The notes: a model not told the origin generated them from the sequence alone. A stretch of DNA of 9,335 nt from Chloroflexota bacterium (GCA_016875645.1 VGPE01000100.1:1-9335), one strand, 5' to 3'; shown: positions 1-7,390, numbered from the stretch's first letter. Translations and numbers: made by a program.

Positions 1-78
1 CGGCTCGTCGCGGAGAGCGCGCAGGCTCTGCGCGGCGAGCGCGGGAACGAACCCGCCCCGCCGGGCACCGAGGCCTGA
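1..78 (+). CDS. C-terminal end of an unidentified upstream gene (partial)
   Basis: An open frame enters from the left edge and ends at a TGA at 76-78, giving 25 visible residues that finish in a Pro/Gly/Ala/Glu-rich tail. The stop lies one base before the rpe ATG, and the likely rpe ribosome-binding site (GAGG, 70-73) sits inside this tail, which suggests co-transcription. In Firmicutes the gene directly upstream of rpe is usually the ribosome-assembly GTPase rsgA (cpgA), preceded by the PASTA kinase and PP2C phosphatase genes. The visible tail has no diagnostic motif, so no product is assigned. Confidence 0.5.
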   Translation, partial: RLVAESAQALRGERGNEPAPPGTEA

Positions 79-79
79 C

Positions 80-1096
80 ATGGGCACCGGCCGCGCGCGA
101 CTCGCCGCCAGCATCCTCGACGCCGACCTGGGCAACCTTGCCTACGACGTTCGGCGTGCGGTCCGCAACGGCGCGGACCGGATCCACCTCGATGTCATGG
201 ACGGCCACTTCGTCCCGAACCTGACCTTCGGAGCGAAGACGATCAAGGCGCTGCGGCCGCGGACCGAGGCCCCCTTCGACGCGCACCTCATGATCTCGGA
301 TCCGGGTCGCTACATCGAGGAGTACATCGACGCCGGCTGCGACTCGATCACGATCCACGTGGAGATCGAGGAGCCCATCGAGCCGACGCTCCGCGCGATC
401 CGGGCGCGCGGCCGGGCGGCCGGGCTCGCGCTGCGGCCGGCGACGCCGCTCTCGGCGCTCGAGCCATACCAGTCACTGCTCGACATCGTGTTGGTGATGA
501 CGGTCGAGCCCGGTTTCGGGGGCCAGGCCTTCATGCGCGAGCCCGCGAAGAAGATCCTGCCCGCGCGGCAGCTGCTGCGACATCGTCCGGTCGACGGCGA
601 GGTTCACGTCGACGGCGGCGTCAACCGCGAGACTGCGGAGTACGTCGGCGGGCTCGGTGTCGACGTCCTCGTGGTCGGCTCTGCCCTCTGGGTCAAGGGC
701 CACGACCAGGGGCGCGAGATCCGCCTCGTCAAGGCGCTCGCCGACGAGGGCTACCAGTACAACCTCAACAACGGCGTACCGCCCATCCCGCGCGACAACT
801 GGGTGCGGTTCACGAGCCTGCCCAAGCCGATCGCGAAAGCGTTCATGGCCGAGATCGAGGCCGGTGGCGTGCCGGTCATCATGCTGCGAGGCGATGGCCA
901 GATGAATCCCGACGGTCTGCGCAACTACGAGCTGCTCGTTCCTGCGTCGGCCCAGATCCTCGTCGAGGAGCGCCACGCGGGCGAGCGCGACGTCCGGCTG
1001 GCCGAGGCCGAGGCGTGGCGTGAGATCTACCTGCGCGAGCACCCCGAGGGCGCGGCGGTTGTCGCGGCCGACCGGCGCCCGTCAGGGGGCCGCTGA
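80..1096 (+). CDS. rpe: Ribulose-phosphate 3-epimerase with a novel C-terminal extension
   Basis: It interconverts ribulose 5-phosphate and xylulose 5-phosphate in the cytosolic pentose phosphate pathway. Residues 6-224 form a TIM-barrel Rpe. The substrate-loop ASIL is at 10-13. The metal and catalytic set is H36 and D38 in HLDVMDG, H69 in AHLM, and D178 in VDGGVN. The phosphate loop is EPGFGGQ (143-149), with GSA at 200-202. Methionines 40, 71 and 140 match the active-site cap. Small deviations are D14 where the family has Ser, and R119 where E. coli has Asn in NPATPL. At 338 residues it is over 100 longer than usual (about 220). Residues 225-338 are an extra segment I do not recognise, with the same G/C-rich third positions as the core, so it looks coding. 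The ATG is preceded by GAGG at 70-73. dtd follows after 6 bases. Confidence 0.93.
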   Translation: MGTGRARLAASILDADLGNLAYDVRRAVRNGADRIHLDVMDGHFVPNLTFGAKTIKALRPRTEAPFDAHLMISDPGRYIEEYIDAGCDSITIHVEIEEPIEPTLRAIRARGRAAGLALRPATPLSALEPYQSLLDIVLVMTVEPGFGGQAFMREPAKKILPARQLLRHRPVDGEVHVDGGVNRETAEYVGGLGVDVLVVGSALWVKGHDQGREIRLVKALADEGYQYNLNNGVPPIPRDNWVRFTSLPKPIAKAFMAEIEAGGVPVIMLRGDGQMNPDGLRNYELLVPASAQILVEERHAGERDVRLAEAEAWREIYLREHPEGAAVVAADRRPSGGR

Positions 1097-1102
1097 GCCG
1101 TC

Positions 1103-1552
1103 GTGCGCGCCCTGCTGCAGCGCGTCTCGCGCGCGGAGGTCCGCGTTGACGGTGTCGCCGTGGGGGCGATCGGGAACGGGTTGTTGATCCTGCTCGGCGT
1201 CGGGCCCCGGGACGACGGAGCCGCGGCAGCGACGCTGGCGCGGCGAACGGCCGAACTGCGGATCTTCGAAGACGACGCAGGCAGGACGAATCGCTCGCTG
1301 CTCGACGTCGGCGGGGAAGCACTGGCCGTCAGCCAGTTCACGCTGTTCGCCGACACGACGCGCGGCCGGCGGCCGGGCTTCACGGGGGCGGCGCCACCCG
1401 CACTGGCGGACGCACTCTACGTGCGGTTCTGCGACGACCTCGCGGCGCTGGGCGTCCGCGTGGCACGCGGCGTCTTCGGCGCGGAGATGGACGTGGAACT
1501 GGTCAACCGCGGCCCGTTCACGATCTGGCTGACCACCGAGGCCTCGGGCTGA
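1103..1552 (+). CDS. dtd: D-aminoacyl-tRNA deacylase
   Basis: DTD hydrolyses D-amino acids (and glycine from mischarged tRNA-Ala) off tRNA, keeping D-residues out of translation; it is a cytosolic homodimer. The 149-residue length is typical. Both family signatures are present: SQFTL at 77-81 and the Gly-cis-Pro motif in NRGPFT (135-140). Here the E. coli GPVT is GPFT, a common variant. The stretch NRSLLDVGGE (63-72) and the N-terminal LLQRVSRA (4-11) are also characteristic. The start is GTG at 1103, because the family begins Met-[Arg/Lys]-x-[Leu/Val]-x-Gln-Arg-Val. A purine run at 1084-1090 could serve as a distant ribosome-binding site. It lies 6 bases behind rpe and converges with rpmB across only 16 bases. 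Confidence 0.95.
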   Translation: MRALLQRVSRAEVRVDGVAVGAIGNGLLILLGVGPRDDGAAAATLARRTAELRIFEDDAGRTNRSLLDVGGEALAVSQFTLFADTTRGRRPGFTGAAPPALADALYVRFCDDLAALGVRVARGVFGAEMDVELVNRGPFTIWLTTEASG

Positions 1553-1556
1553 GGCC
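1540..1556. terminator. Weak hairpin at the dtd/rpmB convergent junction
   Basis: GGCCTC (1540-1545) and GAGGCC (1551-1556) form a perfect 6-bp stem with a 5-base loop that spans the dtd stop codon. It sits between two convergent genes and, being symmetric, could work in both directions. There is no T-tract on either side, and such short stems are frequent by chance in DNA this rich in G and C. It is a candidate only. Confidence 0.22.
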
Positions 1557-1568
1557 GCCGGTCTGGTG

Positions 1569-1766
1569 CTACTGGGCGGACTTGCTCGCCGTTCGGCGGC
1601 AGCGCGTGCAGACCAGCTCCTTCTTCGTCACACCGTCACGCGTGAGCGGGAGCTGCTGGAGGTTGGGCTGATAGCGGCGGTGCGCTCGAACGCGGTTCAT
1701 GCCCGACGACTGCGGGTTGAAGCCGCCCATCGAGACCTTGCCGCAGATCGCGCAGGCGCGGGCCAT
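1569..1766 (-). CDS. rpmB: 50S ribosomal protein bL28
   Basis: A small basic protein of the large ribosomal subunit. The 65 residues carry the bL28 hallmarks: an N-terminal ACAICGK (4-10), RAHRRYQPNLQ (27-37) and a C-terminal VCTRCRR (52-58). Cysteines 5, 8, 53 and 56 make a complete zinc ribbon, so this is the zinc-binding form. The start ATG (1764-1766) is preceded on its own strand by GAGGA (complement of 1773-1777) at 6-base spacing. It is the only minus-strand gene in the window, convergent with dtd and divergent from the asp23-type gene. A strong extended -10 lies about 65 bases upstream. In Firmicutes rpmB also neighbours yloU (asp23) and yloV (fakA). Confidence 0.96.
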   Translation of the reverse strand: MARACAICGKVSMGGFNPQSSGMNRVRAHRRYQPNLQQLPLTRDGVTKKELVCTRCRRTASKSAQ

Positions 1767-1830
1767 CGGGTGTCCTCGATCTCAGGGTGGTCGTGACTCG
1801 GCGCAGGCGTGGCTGCGCGGAGCGGGCGAC

Positions 1831-1836
1831 TATCAT
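1831..1836 (+). promoter_or_regulatory. Possible -10 element for the asp23-fakA-recG run
   Basis: TATCAT on the plus strand matches TATAAT at five of six positions and overlaps the rpmB -10 on the other strand. CTAT-C-ATAG (1830-1838) is a perfect odd palindrome. Transcription would start near 1843, leaving a leader of about 94 bases before the GTG at 1937. There is no TG extension and no clear -35, so this direction is less certain than the rpmB direction. Confidence 0.35.
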
Positions 1837-1840
1837 AGCA
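1832..1840 (-). promoter_or_regulatory. Extended -10 element, probable rpmB promoter
   Basis: Read on the minus strand, these bases are TGC followed by TATGAT, an extended -10 with one mismatch to TATAAT. It lies in a local A/T island inside otherwise G/C-rich DNA. Transcription would begin near 1825 and give a leader of about 60 bases before the rpmB ATG. No convincing -35 hexamer is visible 16-18 bases upstream, which fits an extended -10 promoter. Confidence 0.5.
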
Positions 1841-1936
1841 GGCCATCGCGCAAGGACCCGGGTGCCCGCCCCGGCACTCCACCCGAGCGGGAGTCCGGCC
1901 GCCGGCAGCGCCATTGCCCCACGCCCCGAGGAGTCC

Positions 1937-2371
1937 GTGCCCGTACCGTCCGTTCCCGGCCGGTCGTTCATCGCCCCGCGTGCCATGCTGGACCTGGTCC
2001 GCGCGGCCGTCCTGGGCTGCTACGGCGTGACCGGGCTCGTCGATCGGAGCGTCATGCGGCGCGTTCTCGCACGCCTCGGCGTTCCGGGCCGAGGGATCGC
2101 GCTGACCCTTGACCACGGCATTGCCATCGATCTTTCGATCGCGGTCGGGCACGGCCTGCCGATTGCCGAGGTGGCGCGCCAGGTTGACTCCGCGGTTCGC
2201 TATGCGATCCACCACGCGACCGGCCGCGAGGTCGCGCGCCTGGTGATCCACGTCAACGGCCTGCGCGTTTCGAGCGCCGGGCCGGCCGAGGCCACGGCAC
2301 CCCGACCTGCTGCCGAAGCGGCGCCGGTCGTGCAGGACGCGGCGAGCGGTGCCGAGGGAGCGGGCGGATGA
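1937..2371 (+). CDS. Asp23/Gls24 family envelope-stress protein
   Basis: Family members (Asp23, Gls24, B. subtilis YloU) are small proteins tied to cell-envelope homeostasis; the biochemical role is unclear. The 144-residue product contains one Asp23 domain at about residues 10-115. It opens with SFIAPRAMLDLVRAAVLGCYGVTGL-like sequence, continues with an acidic/hydrophobic strand (ALTLDHGIAIDLSIAVGHG) and ends with VIHVNGLRVS. About 30 Ala/Pro/Glu-rich residues follow. I chose GTG 1937 because GAGGAG lies at 1928-1933 and the domain needs residues before the internal ATG at 1985. The frame is open back to 1787, but that part is Arg/Pro-rich and unlike the family. The stop overlaps the fakA start (ATGA), so the two are probably translationally coupled, as yloU and yloV are neighbours in Firmicutes. 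Confidence 0.85.
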   Translation: MPVPSVPGRSFIAPRAMLDLVRAAVLGCYGVTGLVDRSVMRRVLARLGVPGRGIALTLDHGIAIDLSIAVGHGLPIAEVARQVDSAVRYAIHHATGREVARLVIHVNGLRVSSAGPAEATAPRPAAEAAPVVQDAASGAEGAGG

Positions 2372-4077
2372 CGCGTCGCTTCTGCGACGGGCCGGCCCTG
2401 CTGGTGGCGATGGGGGCCGCCGTCGACAACATCCAACGGCACGTCGACGAGCTCAACGCGCTCAACGTCTTCCCGGTGCCGGACGGAGACACGGGCTCGA
2501 ACATGCTGGCCACCGTGCGGGCTGCGCACGAGGAGGGCCGGCGCGCGGCCGACCCGGCCGCGGATCGCGTCGCTGCCGCGATCTCATTCGGGGCCCTGAT
2601 GGGCGCCCGCGGGAATTCCGGCGTCATCACCTCCCAGATCTTCCGCGGGATCGCCGAGGGGCTCGCCGGACGTCGCAGGTTCAACGCCCTCGACCTCGCG
2701 AACGCGTTCCGGCTCGGCGCCGACCGCGCCTACGAAGCGGTCGCCACGCCCGTCGAGGGCACGATGCTCACCGTCGCGAGGGCCGTGGCGAACGACGCCG
2801 TCGCAGCCGCGGAGCGATCCAACGACATGGACGTCGTGCTGGCGGCGGCGGCGCTGGGCGCCGAACGTGCCGTGGCCCAGACGCCGTCCCTCCTGCCGAT
2901 CCTGCGCGAGGCCGGTGTCGTCGACGCCGGCGGGCAGGGGGTCTATCGACTCCTGCAGGGCGTCACGCAGGCACTCGTGCAGGGTGCCACCGTCGCCGAG
3001 GCGGTCCTCCCGGCGCCGCGCCCATCGGTGCTCGTCGCGCACGCGGACGAGGGGTTCGGCTACGAGACGATGTTCCTCGTCCAGGCCCGCGAGGGCGAGT
3101 TGCTCGACGTCGACGCGATCCGGGTCCGGCTCGAAGCGATGGGCGAATCCGTGCTGGTCGCGGGCGACCGCAAGGCGGCGAAGATCCACGTTCACAGCGA
3201 GAAACCCGACGAGATCCTGTCCTACGGGCTGACGCTGGGCGTGCTCAGCCGCATCGTCGTCGAGAACATGGACGACCAGGCGCGCGACATCCTCGAGCGC
3301 CGCGCGCTGGAATTCACAGGCGGAGGGCAGCCCAGCGGGAGTTCGCCAGCGGCATGGCCGCCCCCGCAGATCCGGCAACCATCCGGCGCCGGTCAGGCCA
3401 CCCCGCGCAACGGCATGCGGCCCGCCCTCGAGATCATCGCGGTGGCGGCCGGCGACGGCCTTGCCAAGGTCTTCGAATCGTTCGGCTCGACCTCGGTTGT
3501 CCGGGGCGGCCAGTCGGCCAATCCCAGTACCGGCGAGCTCCTTGCCGCGGTCGTCGGGTCCAGCGCCGACGCCCTGCTGCTGCTCCCGAATAACCCCAAC
3601 GTGGTGCTCGCGGCGCGCCAGGTCGCGGCGCTTGCCGATCGCGCGGTGCACGTGGTTCCGACGCGGAACGCCGCTGAGGGCGTCGCCGCGCTGGTTGCCC
3701 TGGACCCGGTCGCAGACGCCGCGACCAACGCCCAGGAGATGACCCGTGCCGCCCTCGCGATCCAGTCGATCCAGGTCACCGAGGCGGTACGCGACGCGAA
3801 GATCGGCGGCCGGCGAGTGCGCAAGGGCGAGACGATCGCGCTCGATCCCGACGAAGGCCTCGTCGCGGCCGCACCCGACGCACACGCGGCGGTGATGGCG
3901 GCGATCGAATCGCTGCGACCGGGCTTCGAGCTGGTGACGATCTACTACGGGGCGGACGCGGATCTCGCCGAGACCGAGGCGCTGGCCGGCGCCATCGCGG
4001 CGCGCCACGCCGAGCTCGAGGTCGAGGTGGTGCGCGGCGGTCAGCCGCACTACCGCTACCTGATCAGCGCCGAATAG
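2368..4077 (+). CDS. fakA: FakA-like DAK2-domain kinase (fatty acid kinase family, YloV)
   Basis: FakA phosphorylates fatty acids held by a DegV-type FakB, giving acyl-phosphate for phospholipid synthesis. Domain 1 (about 10-205) is the DhaL/DAK2 nucleotide-binding kinase: NVFPVPDGDTGSNM (33-46, Mg ligands D39 and D41), GARGNSGVI (79-87), PVEGTMLTV (128-136) and VDAGGQG (185-191). Domain 2 holds IHVHSEKP (273-280) with H274 and H276, matching the catalytic/zinc histidines. The usual zinc Cys (GYCTEF in S. aureus) is replaced: GYETMF, E233. A Gly/Pro/Ser-rich linker lies near 315-345. Domain 3 is the DegV-like C-terminus with GGQSANPST (380-388) and LPNNPN (406-411). Length 569 is near the family norm. 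The ribosome-binding site GAGGGAG (2354-2360) is 7 bases before the ATG, which overlaps the previous stop. No FakB gene is visible here. The physiological substrate is inferred. Confidence 0.88.
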   Translation: MTRRFCDGPALLVAMGAAVDNIQRHVDELNALNVFPVPDGDTGSNMLATVRAAHEEGRRAADPAADRVAAAISFGALMGARGNSGVITSQIFRGIAEGLAGRRRFNALDLANAFRLGADRAYEAVATPVEGTMLTVARAVANDAVAAAERSNDMDVVLAAAALGAERAVAQTPSLLPILREAGVVDAGGQGVYRLLQGVTQALVQGATVAEAVLPAPRPSVLVAHADEGFGYETMFLVQAREGELLDVDAIRVRLEAMGESVLVAGDRKAAKIHVHSEKPDEILSYGLTLGVLSRIVVENMDDQARDILERRALEFTGGGQPSGSSPAAWPPPQIRQPSGAGQATPRNGMRPALEIIAVAAGDGLAKVFESFGSTSVVRGGQSANPSTGELLAAVVGSSADALLLLPNNPNVVLAARQVAALADRAVHVVPTRNAAEGVAALVALDPVADAATNAQEMTRAALAIQSIQVTEAVRDAKIGGRRVRKGETIALDPDEGLVAAAPDAHAAVMAAIESLRPGFELVTIYYGADADLAETEALAGAIAARHAELEVEVVRGGQPHYRYLISAE

Positions 4078-4079
4078 CG

Positions 4080-6254
4080 ATGCCGCCGCGGAAGCCGGCG
4101 ATCGTCGCTTCACCGGTGACGGGAGCCGAGCTGCTCGACCGGCCTCTCGAGCAGAGCGGGCTATCGGCGGCTGCGCAGCTGCGACGCGTCGGGCGCCGCC
4201 TGGGCTGGTCCACGGTCCGTGACCTCCTGTTCCACCTGCCTCGCCGCTACGACGACCTGCGCGAGCTGCACCGCCTGGGCGAGCTGCACGACCTCGAAGA
4301 CGGCGAGGTGGTGAGCGCGAGACTCGAGGTTCGCGACGTGCGCGTGGAGCCGACGTTCCGCCGCCGGGTGCAGCGAACGATCGCGGACCTCGCCGACGAG
4401 ACGGGCTCGGCGCAGGCCGTCTGGTTCGGCCGCCGTTACATCGAGCGCCGGCTGCACCCCGGGCAACGCGTGGTCCTGAGCGGCCGCGTCCGGCACCGCG
4501 GCTGGTCGGTCACGTTCGACAATCCCGAGTTCCAGCTCGACGACGGGACGGCCCTGCTCCACGCTGGCCGCATCGTGCCCGTGTACCGACTCACGGCCGG
4601 GCTGACGGCCGCGCGCCTGCGGACCGCGATCCGGGAGGTCCTCGATCGGCTGGCCGGCGAGCAGCCCGAATATCTGGCGCCGGACCTGCGCGAGGCCGAG
4701 GGACTGCCGGCCATCGCCGACGCGATCGAGGCCGCCCATTACCCGGCGACGTTCGAGCAGCGCGACGCCGCGCTCCGCCGCCTCGCGTTCGATGAGCTCC
4801 TCGCGTTGCAGCTGGGCATGGTCGCCCGGCGGCGCGAGCGCACGCGGTCCAGCGCGCCACCGCTCGCGATCGACGAACTCGCCGATCGTGCGATCCGCGC
4901 GGCCCTGGTGGCGGGGCTCGGCGCCCGCGCCGGCCGGGAGATCGAGCTGACCGTTGACCAGTCCTCGGCGATCGACGACGTCCGGCGCGACCTCGCCGCT
5001 GGGGTGCCCATGCTGCGGCTGCTGCAGGGTGATGTCGGGTCCGGCAAGACCGCCGTGGCGGCCTACGCAATGGCGGGTGTCGCCGGGATCGGCTGGCAGG
5101 CGGCGCTGCTGGCACCCACCGACCTGCTGGCGCGGCAGCACTCCGTCACCATCGGCGACCTGCTGGCGCCGCTGGGCGTGCCGGTGACGCTGCTGACGGG
5201 GTCGCTCAGCGGTCCGGGCACGCAGGCGGCGCGTGAGGCGATCGCGACGGGCCAGGCAGCGGTGGTGATCGGGACCCATGCGCTTCTCGAGGAGCGGGTC
5301 GGCTTCGCTCGGCTGGGCCTCGTCGTCGTGGACGAGCAGCACCGTTTCGGAGTCGCCCAACGGGCTGCCCTCGAATCGAAGGGTCACGGCGGTGTGCCGC
5401 ACGTGCTGCTGATGACTGCCACGCCGATCCCGCGCACACTGGGCCAGGTCCTGTACGCGGACCTCGAGGTGTCCGATCTGCGGACGCCGCCGTCGGGCCG
5501 GGTACCCGTCCGGACGGGAATCCGCGGCCGCGACGAGATGGCCGGCACATGGGCGAAGGTGCGCGAGGAGGCGGCCGCCGGGCATCGGACGTTCGTGGTG
5601 GTCCCCCTCGTGGAGGAAGGTGACGACGAGACGGGCGCCGCGTCGGCCCAGGCCGAGTCCGAGCGCCTCGCGACTCTGCTCGCGCCCCTCCGGGTCGGCG
5701 TGGTGCATGGGCAACTGCGAGCCGCCGACCGCGATCGCGAAATGGGACGCTTCCGGGAGGGGGAACTCGACGTCCTGGTCGGGACCACGGTGATCGAGGT
5801 GGGTGTCGACGTGCCCGAGGCGACGATGATGATCATTGAGGACGCGGACCGATTCGGGCTCGCCCAGCTCCACCAGCTCCGCGGCCGGGTCGGGCGCGGG
5901 ACGGACGCCTCGTTCTGCGTGCTCGTCTCCGATTCCGACGACGCGGTGGCGCGCGCCAGGCTCGAGGCCGTGCGGACCACGCGCGACGGGTTCGTCCTTG
6001 CCGAGAAGGACCTGGAGCTGCGCCGCGAGGGCGACGTGCTGGGACTCACCCAGAGCGGGCTGCCCAGCCTGCGGGTTGCCTCGCTCGCACGACGCGAGGA
6101 TCAGGCCCTCGCGGTGGCCGCGCGGCGCCATGCCGAGGCGATGCTGGAGTCCGATGGGTCGTTCGGGCCCGCGGTCCCGCGCGCGTTGATCGCCGAGCTC
6201 GAGCGCGGCTGGCTCCGGCGCCTGCGCGAGGCCGAGCCGGCGGGCGCTGCCTAG
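4080..6254 (+). CDS. recG: ATP-dependent DNA helicase RecG
   Basis: RecG is a monomeric superfamily 2 double-strand translocase that regresses stalled forks and processes branched recombination intermediates. The 724 residues follow the standard plan. An N-terminal region (about 20-70) includes the family HLPRRYDDL. The OB-fold wedge domain (about 70-160) contains AVWFGRRYIERRL. The helicase core has motif I GDVGSGKT (317-324), motif II DEQH (418-421), motif III TATPIPRT (446-453) and motif VI QLRGRVGRG (599-607). The C-terminal region with EKDLELRREGDVLG is also typical. The ATG lies two bases after the fakA stop with no strong ribosome-binding site, so coupling is likely. recG follows yloV and two sda genes in B. 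subtilis; here the sda genes are absent. Confidence 0.97.
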   Translation: MPPRKPAIVASPVTGAELLDRPLEQSGLSAAAQLRRVGRRLGWSTVRDLLFHLPRRYDDLRELHRLGELHDLEDGEVVSARLEVRDVRVEPTFRRRVQRTIADLADETGSAQAVWFGRRYIERRLHPGQRVVLSGRVRHRGWSVTFDNPEFQLDDGTALLHAGRIVPVYRLTAGLTAARLRTAIREVLDRLAGEQPEYLAPDLREAEGLPAIADAIEAAHYPATFEQRDAALRRLAFDELLALQLGMVARRRERTRSSAPPLAIDELADRAIRAALVAGLGARAGREIELTVDQSSAIDDVRRDLAAGVPMLRLLQGDVGSGKTAVAAYAMAGVAGIGWQAALLAPTDLLARQHSVTIGDLLAPLGVPVTLLTGSLSGPGTQAAREAIATGQAAVVIGTHALLEERVGFARLGLVVVDEQHRFGVAQRAALESKGHGGVPHVLLMTATPIPRTLGQVLYADLEVSDLRTPPSGRVPVRTGIRGRDEMAGTWAKVREEAAAGHRTFVVVPLVEEGDDETGAASAQAESERLATLLAPLRVGVVHGQLRAADRDREMGRFREGELDVLVGTTVIEVGVDVPEATMMIIEDADRFGLAQLHQLRGRVGRGTDASFCVLVSDSDDAVARARLEAVRTTRDGFVLAEKDLELRREGDVLGLTQSGLPSLRVASLARREDQALAVAARRHAEAMLESDGSFGPAVPRALIAELERGWLRRLREAEPAGAA

Positions 6255-6881
6255 ATGCCCGACGGTGGCCGGGTCATCGGCGGCACTGCGGCGGGTCGGC
6301 GACTGCTCGCTGCGGGTGCCGGGACCCGGCCGCTCGCGGACCGGGTCAAGCAGACCCTGTTCGCCATCCTGGAGCCCGACCTGCCCGGTGCGACGGTCCT
6401 CGACCTGTTCGCGGGGGGCGGCGCCGCCGGGATCGAGGCCCTGTCGCGCGGGGCGCAGCACGCCGTCTTCGTGGATGACGACGCGGCGGCGATCCGGGCG
6501 ATCCGGGCCAACCTCGTGCGAGCCGGCCTGGCCGACCGGGCGGACGTCCGCGCCGGCGATGCCGTCGCCTACGCACGCGGTCAAGCGGCCGCGGCTGCGG
6601 GCTTCAACCTGGTGATCGTGGATCCGCCCTACGCCGACACATCTGCCCTGCTGGCGGCGCTTGCCGCGCTCGGGCGCCCCGGAGCACTCGCTCCCGAGGC
6701 GCGTGTTGTGGCGAAGCACTTCTGGCGTCCGGCGCTGCCAGAGCGGATCGGACTGCTACGATCGGAGCGCTCGCGCCGCTTCGGCGAGACTGCGCTGACG
6801 TTCTTTCGCGCCGAGCCGGAGTCAACGTCCGGATCGCCGCCCGAAGCCGTCGATCGCCATCGGGGAGGGGGAGAGTCGTGA
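6255..6881 (+). CDS. rsmD: 16S rRNA (guanine(966)-N(2))-methyltransferase RsmD
   Basis: RsmD transfers a methyl group from S-adenosylmethionine to N2 of G966 in 16S rRNA within an assembled 30S particle. The N-terminal RVIGGTAAGRRL (6-17) and RPLADRVKQTLFAIL (25-39) are family-specific. The SAM loop is VLDLFAGGGAAGIEALSRGA (48-67), where the more common GSG is GGG. The catalytic (N/D)PPY motif is DPPY at 123-126. At 208 residues it is slightly longer than E. coli RsmD (198), with a charged, Gly-rich, probably disordered tail after about 180. The ATG directly abuts the recG stop (0-base gap), and no strong ribosome-binding site precedes it. The final codons overlap the coaD GTG. The rsmD-coaD pairing is widespread in bacteria. 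Confidence 0.94.
   Translation: MPDGGRVIGGTAAGRRLLAAGAGTRPLADRVKQTLFAILEPDLPGATVLDLFAGGGAAGIEALSRGAQHAVFVDDDAAAIRAIRANLVRAGLADRADVRAGDAVAYARGQAAAAAGFNLVIVDPPYADTSALLAALAALGRPGALAPEARVVAKHFWRPALPERIGLLRSERSRRFGETALTFFRAEPESTSGSPPEAVDRHRGGGES
6754..6762 (+). promoter_or_regulatory. Possible extended -10 inside rsmD, upstream of coaD
   Basis: TGC plus TACGAT has the same layout (TGC followed by a TAnnAT-like hexamer) as the elements before rpmB and before the coiled-coil gene. It would start a transcript near 6769, about 109 bases before the coaD GTG. It lies within rsmD coding sequence and lacks a clear -35, so it may be chance. Confidence 0.22.
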
Positions 6882-7390
6882 GGGTTGCGGTCTACCCCGG
6901 CTCGTTCGACCCCATCACCTACGGCCACCTCGACGTGGTGCGGCGGGCCGCGGACGTGTTCGAGCACCTCGTCGTGGCCGTATTGGAAAACCCGCGCAAG
7001 GCGCCGCTGCTGCCCGCCGCCCAGCGGATCGACCTGATCCGCCAGGCACTTCGAGTGGAGGCGCCCGCCATCGCGGACCGGGTCGAGGTCGAGGGCTTCA
7101 AGGGACTGACCGTGGAGTTCTGCCGCGCTCGTGCCGCCCGGTTCATCGTCCGTGGGCTGCGAGCCGTATCGGACTTCGAGACCGAGATGCTGCTCGCGCA
7201 CAACAACCGCCGCCTGGCCCCCGAGATCGATTCGGTGTTCTTCATGACGTCGCTCGAGTCCGGCTTCATCAGTTCGAGCCTGGCACGTGAGATCGCCCAG
7301 TTCGGGGGCGATGTGAGTGGCCTCGTGCCACCGGTCGCGGCGGCCGCCCTGCGCGCCGCGTTCGCGACAGGAGCCATGGACCCGCGCTGA
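6878..7390 (+). CDS. coaD: Pantetheine-phosphate adenylyltransferase (CoaD)
   Basis: CoaD catalyses the penultimate step of coenzyme A synthesis, joining 4'-phosphopantetheine and ATP to give dephospho-CoA and pyrophosphate; it is a cytosolic hexamer. The nucleotidyltransferase signature is intact: GSFDPITYGHLD (8-19, with the T/HxGH element TYGH at 14-17), K41 in NPRK, RGLRAVSDFE (92-101) and the ISSS-LARE stretch (131-138). Length 170 is close to the usual 160. The start is GTG 6878, overlapping the rsmD TGA (GTGA), with an excellent purine-rich ribosome-binding site at 6862-6873. It is probably co-translated with rsmD, and its product supplies CoA and the phosphopantetheine arm of ACP needed by the lipid genes nearby. 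Confidence 0.97.
   Translation: MRVAVYPGSFDPITYGHLDVVRRAADVFEHLVVAVLENPRKAPLLPAAQRIDLIRQALRVEAPAIADRVEVEGFKGLTVEFCRARAARFIVRGLRAVSDFETEMLLAHNNRRLAPEIDSVFFMTSLESGFISSSLAREIAQFGGDVSGLVPPVAAAALRAAFATGAMDPR

Noticed and set aside
1787..1936. N-terminal extension of the Asp23-family frame to GTG 1787
   Set aside because: It would add 50 Arg/Pro-rich residues unlike the family and run through the likely promoter at 1831-1836. GTG 1937 has a ribosome-binding site and fits the domain start.
2349..3593. 414-residue plus-strand frame overlapping fakA in another frame
   Set aside because: Extremely Arg/Gly-rich composition typical of a frame-shifted reading of GC-rich coding DNA; no motif.
2584..4113. 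509-residue open frame antisense to the fakA-like gene
   Set aside because: Same explanation: an Arg/Asp/His-rich shadow without recognisable domains, fully covered by a gene with all FakA landmarks.
4161..6719. 852-residue open frame antisense to recG and rsmD
   Set aside because: It mirrors recG codons in a G/C-rich genome where antisense frames stay open by chance. It reads as low-complexity Arg/His/Gly/Gln-rich sequence with no motifs, while the opposite strand has complete RecG and RsmD signatures.
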